Shown here in pieces: positions 62,453 through 64,000 of a stretch of 64,000 bases of DNA. A model generated the notes under the pieces. It did no database searches, was not told where the DNA came from, and saw only the letters and a program-made list of their open reading frames with translations. The DNA is from Agarivorans sp050870875 (GTDB taxonomy: Bacteria > Pseudomonadota > Gammaproteobacteria > Enterobacterales > Celerinatantimonadaceae). The translations under genes were made by a program, and so were the position numbers. Positions within the stretch are counted from its first letter, which is position 1. The number at the start of each line of letters is the position of its first letter. Location: assembly GCF_050870875.2 (NCBI RefSeq), contig NZ_CP194041.2, forward strand, positions 2,170,001 to 2,234,000, given 5' to 3'.

Positions 62453-64000
62453 TTAAGCGAGATCGAAGCGATCGGCGTTCATCACCTTATTCCACGCGGC
62501 TACAAAGTCGTGTAAGAACTTGGTTTGTGCATCACTTTGGGCATACACTTCGGCAAGTGCCCGCAACTGCGAGTTGGAACCAAATACCAAATCAACTCGG
62601 GTGGCGGTCCATTTTAATGCGCCATTCGTTCGCTCACGTCCTTCAAATACGCCTTTTTCTGTGGCACTTGGTTTCCACTCGGTTGCCATATCTAGCAGAT
62701 TCACAAAGAAGTCATTACTCAACTGCTCTGGTCGCTGGGTCAATACCCCATGTTGCGTTTGCTGATAGTTGGCATTGAGGACTCGCATGCCGCCGATCAG
62801 TACCGTCATTTCAGGAGCACTTAAACCAAGTAGTTGTGCCTTATCAAGCAATAGTTCTTCCGACGACACGCTGTAGCTCGCTTTTAGATAATTGCGGAAT
62901 CCGTCTGCGATAGGCTCTAAGGGTTCGAACGCTGTGACGTCAGTTTGTTGCTGCGAGGCATCATTGCGCCCGGCACTAAACGGAACTTCAAGCTTTTGTC
63001 CGGCTGCTAGCGCTGCTTGTTCAATGGCAGCGTTACCGCCCAGTACGATTAGATCAGCGAGCGAGACCTGTTTGTTATTGCTCTGGGCTTGATTAAACTC
63101 GCTTTGAATGGCTTCTAGTACCGCTAATACCTTGGCTAACTGAGCGGGTTGATTGGCCTGCCAGTCTTTTTGTGGTGCAAGGCGGATCCGAGCCCCATTG
63201 GCGCCACCGCGTAGATCCGAACCGCGGAAGGTCGAGGCCGAAGCCCAAGCCGTTGCAACTAGCTCAGATACCGATAGTCCAGAATTTAACAATTTTACTT
63301 TGAGCGCCTTAATATCGGCGTCGTCGATGATTGCATGCTCTACCGCTGGAATAGGATCTTGCCAAATTAATTCTTCGGCAGGGACTTCTGGGCCGAGGTA
63401 GCGTTGAACGGGTCCCATGTCGCGGTGAGTTAGTTTGAACCAGGCGCGAGCGAAGGCGTCGGCAAATTCTTCAGGATTTTGATGAAAATGCTGAGATATT
63501 TTGCGATAGGCGGGATCTTCGCGAAGTGCAATGTCTGAGGTTGCCATCATTGGCGCATGGCTTCTCGACGGATCGTGAGCATCGGGGACGCTATTTTTGG
63601 CGCTATTGCCTGTTGGTGTCCACTGTTGGGCACCGGCTGGGCTTTTGGTGAGTTGCCACTCGTTACCAAATAGGGTTTCAAAGAAGCTGTTATCCCATTG
63701 CGTTGGCGTGGCAGTCCAAGCGCCTTCTAAACCGCTAGAAATAGTGTCCACACCCTTGCCTGATCCCATACTATTGTGCCAACCTAAACCTTGTTGCTCG
63801 ATGGACGCGGCTTCTGGTTCGGCACCGACCTGCGCGGCATCACCTGCGCCGTGTGTTTTACCAAAGGTATGACCGCCAGCGATCAGCGCCACCGTTTCAT
63901 AGTCATCCATGGCCATGCGGGCAAAGGTTTCACGAATATCCTTGGCTGAGGCGAGGGGATCGGGGTCGCCATTGGGCCCTTCTGGATTCACGTAAATTAA
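62453..64000 (-). CDS. katG: Catalase-peroxidase KatG (3' part, start outside window)
   Basis: The C-terminal ~515 residues of KatG, a heme enzyme that breaks down hydrogen peroxide. The window edge falls in IYVNPEGPNGDPDP, which contains the Tyr of the Met-Tyr-Trp cross-link. Next come the proximal-heme motif ALIAGGHTFGKTHGAG with the axial His, and LTHRDMGP. The second, heme-less peroxidase-like domain (from about EELIWQDP) is complete to the stop. The N-terminal ~210 residues with the distal Arg-Trp-His site lie beyond position 64000. Confidence 0.96.
   Translation of the reverse strand, partial: LIYVNPEGPNGDPDPLASAKDIRETFARMAMDDYETVALIAGGHTFGKTHGAGDAAQVGAEPEAASIEQQGLGWHNSMGSGKGVDTISSGLEGAWTATPTQWDNSFFETLFGNEWQLTKSPAGAQQWTPTGNSAKNSVPDAHDPSRSHAPMMATSDIALREDPAYRKISQHFHQNPEEFADAFARAWFKLTHRDMGPVQRYLGPEVPAEELIWQDPIPAVEHAIIDDADIKALKVKLLNSGLSVSELVATAWASASTFRGSDLRGGANGARIRLAPQKDWQANQPAQLAKVLAVLEAIQSEFNQAQSNNKQVSLADLIVLGGNAAIEQAALAAGQKLEVPFSAGRNDASQQQTDVTAFEPLEPIADGFRNYLKASYSVSSEELLLDKAQLLGLSAPEMTVLIGGMRVLNANYQQTQHGVLTQRPEQLSNDFFVNLLDMATEWKPSATEKGVFEGRERTNGALKWTATRVDLVFGSNSQLRALAEVYAQSDAQTKFLHDFVAAWNKVMNADRFDLA

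Noticed and set aside
1..64000. CRISPR arrays, tRNA or rRNA genes
   Set aside because: No regularly spaced repeats of CRISPR type and no cloverleaf or rRNA text were seen on either strand.

Overview
The window looks like chromosomal DNA of a marine or estuarine nitrogen-fixing gammaproteobacterium, probably of the Alteromonadales/Vibrionales/Celerinatantimonas sort. That placement is inferred from gene content: long-form purC, glnS, msrA, recR, RnfABCDGEH, NifL/NifA, a MalS-type amylase, a Qnr protein and a chromosomal integron. No rRNA or tRNA genes were seen, and the species cannot be named from the sequence alone.

Layout. 1-2.2 kb: a DUF3644 gene and a small coupled ORF between ~200-bp direct repeats, with three copies of a 29-bp motif. 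2.3-6.0 kb: leuC-leuD-leuA-like operon on the minus strand. 6.4-8.6 kb: periplasmic alpha-amylase with a LacI-type operator and a strong terminator. 9.5-24.8 kb: mostly housekeeping genes (chemoreceptor, two MscS-like channels, glnS, msrA, a Lon-N-domain protein, a J-domain membrane protein, purC, a large degenerate sensor, recR). 25-31 kb: accessory block with a GH28 pectinase lipoprotein, a chromosomal QnrA-like protein, transposase debris, and a two-gene operon encoding a bacterial pepsin-like (A1) aspartic protease and a duplicated avidin-fold protein. 31-34.5 kb: two paralogous PAS-GGDEF cyclases and a DUF2780 protein.

34.8-46.4 kb is a nitrogen-fixation accessory cluster: flavodoxin nifF, rnfABCDGEH (membrane electron pump), nifL-nifA (redox/nitrogen sensor and sigma-54 activator), nifB-ferredoxin-nifQ (FeMo-cofactor synthesis). 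Sigma-54 -24/-12 promoters and TGT-N10-ACA NifA sites can be read upstream of nifF, in the rnfA/nifL divergent region and upstream of nifB. The parts therefore form one NifA regulon that delivers low-potential electrons and cofactor to a nitrogenase encoded outside this window.

48.5-57.2 kb is a decayed chromosomal integron. It has an intI gene broken by a one-base deletion, an attI-like junction, cassettes with attC sites, an IS110-family element inserted next to an attC, two group II intron remnants in inverted orientation around a segment whose cassettes read on the opposite strand, and one intact plus one shattered REP-associated (Y1/RAYT-type) transposase. 57.3-64 kb returns to ordinary chromosome: LysR regulator with a divergent GH4 phospho-glucosidase, P-loop kinase, VOC protein, LysE exporter with Lrp regulator, and the 3' part of katG.

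The most promising undescribed unit is the pepsin-avidin operon at 28.9-30.9 kb. The integron rearrangement, the QnrA-like gene and the DUF3644 island also deserve checking. All family assignments come from reading motifs by eye; no database searches were run.
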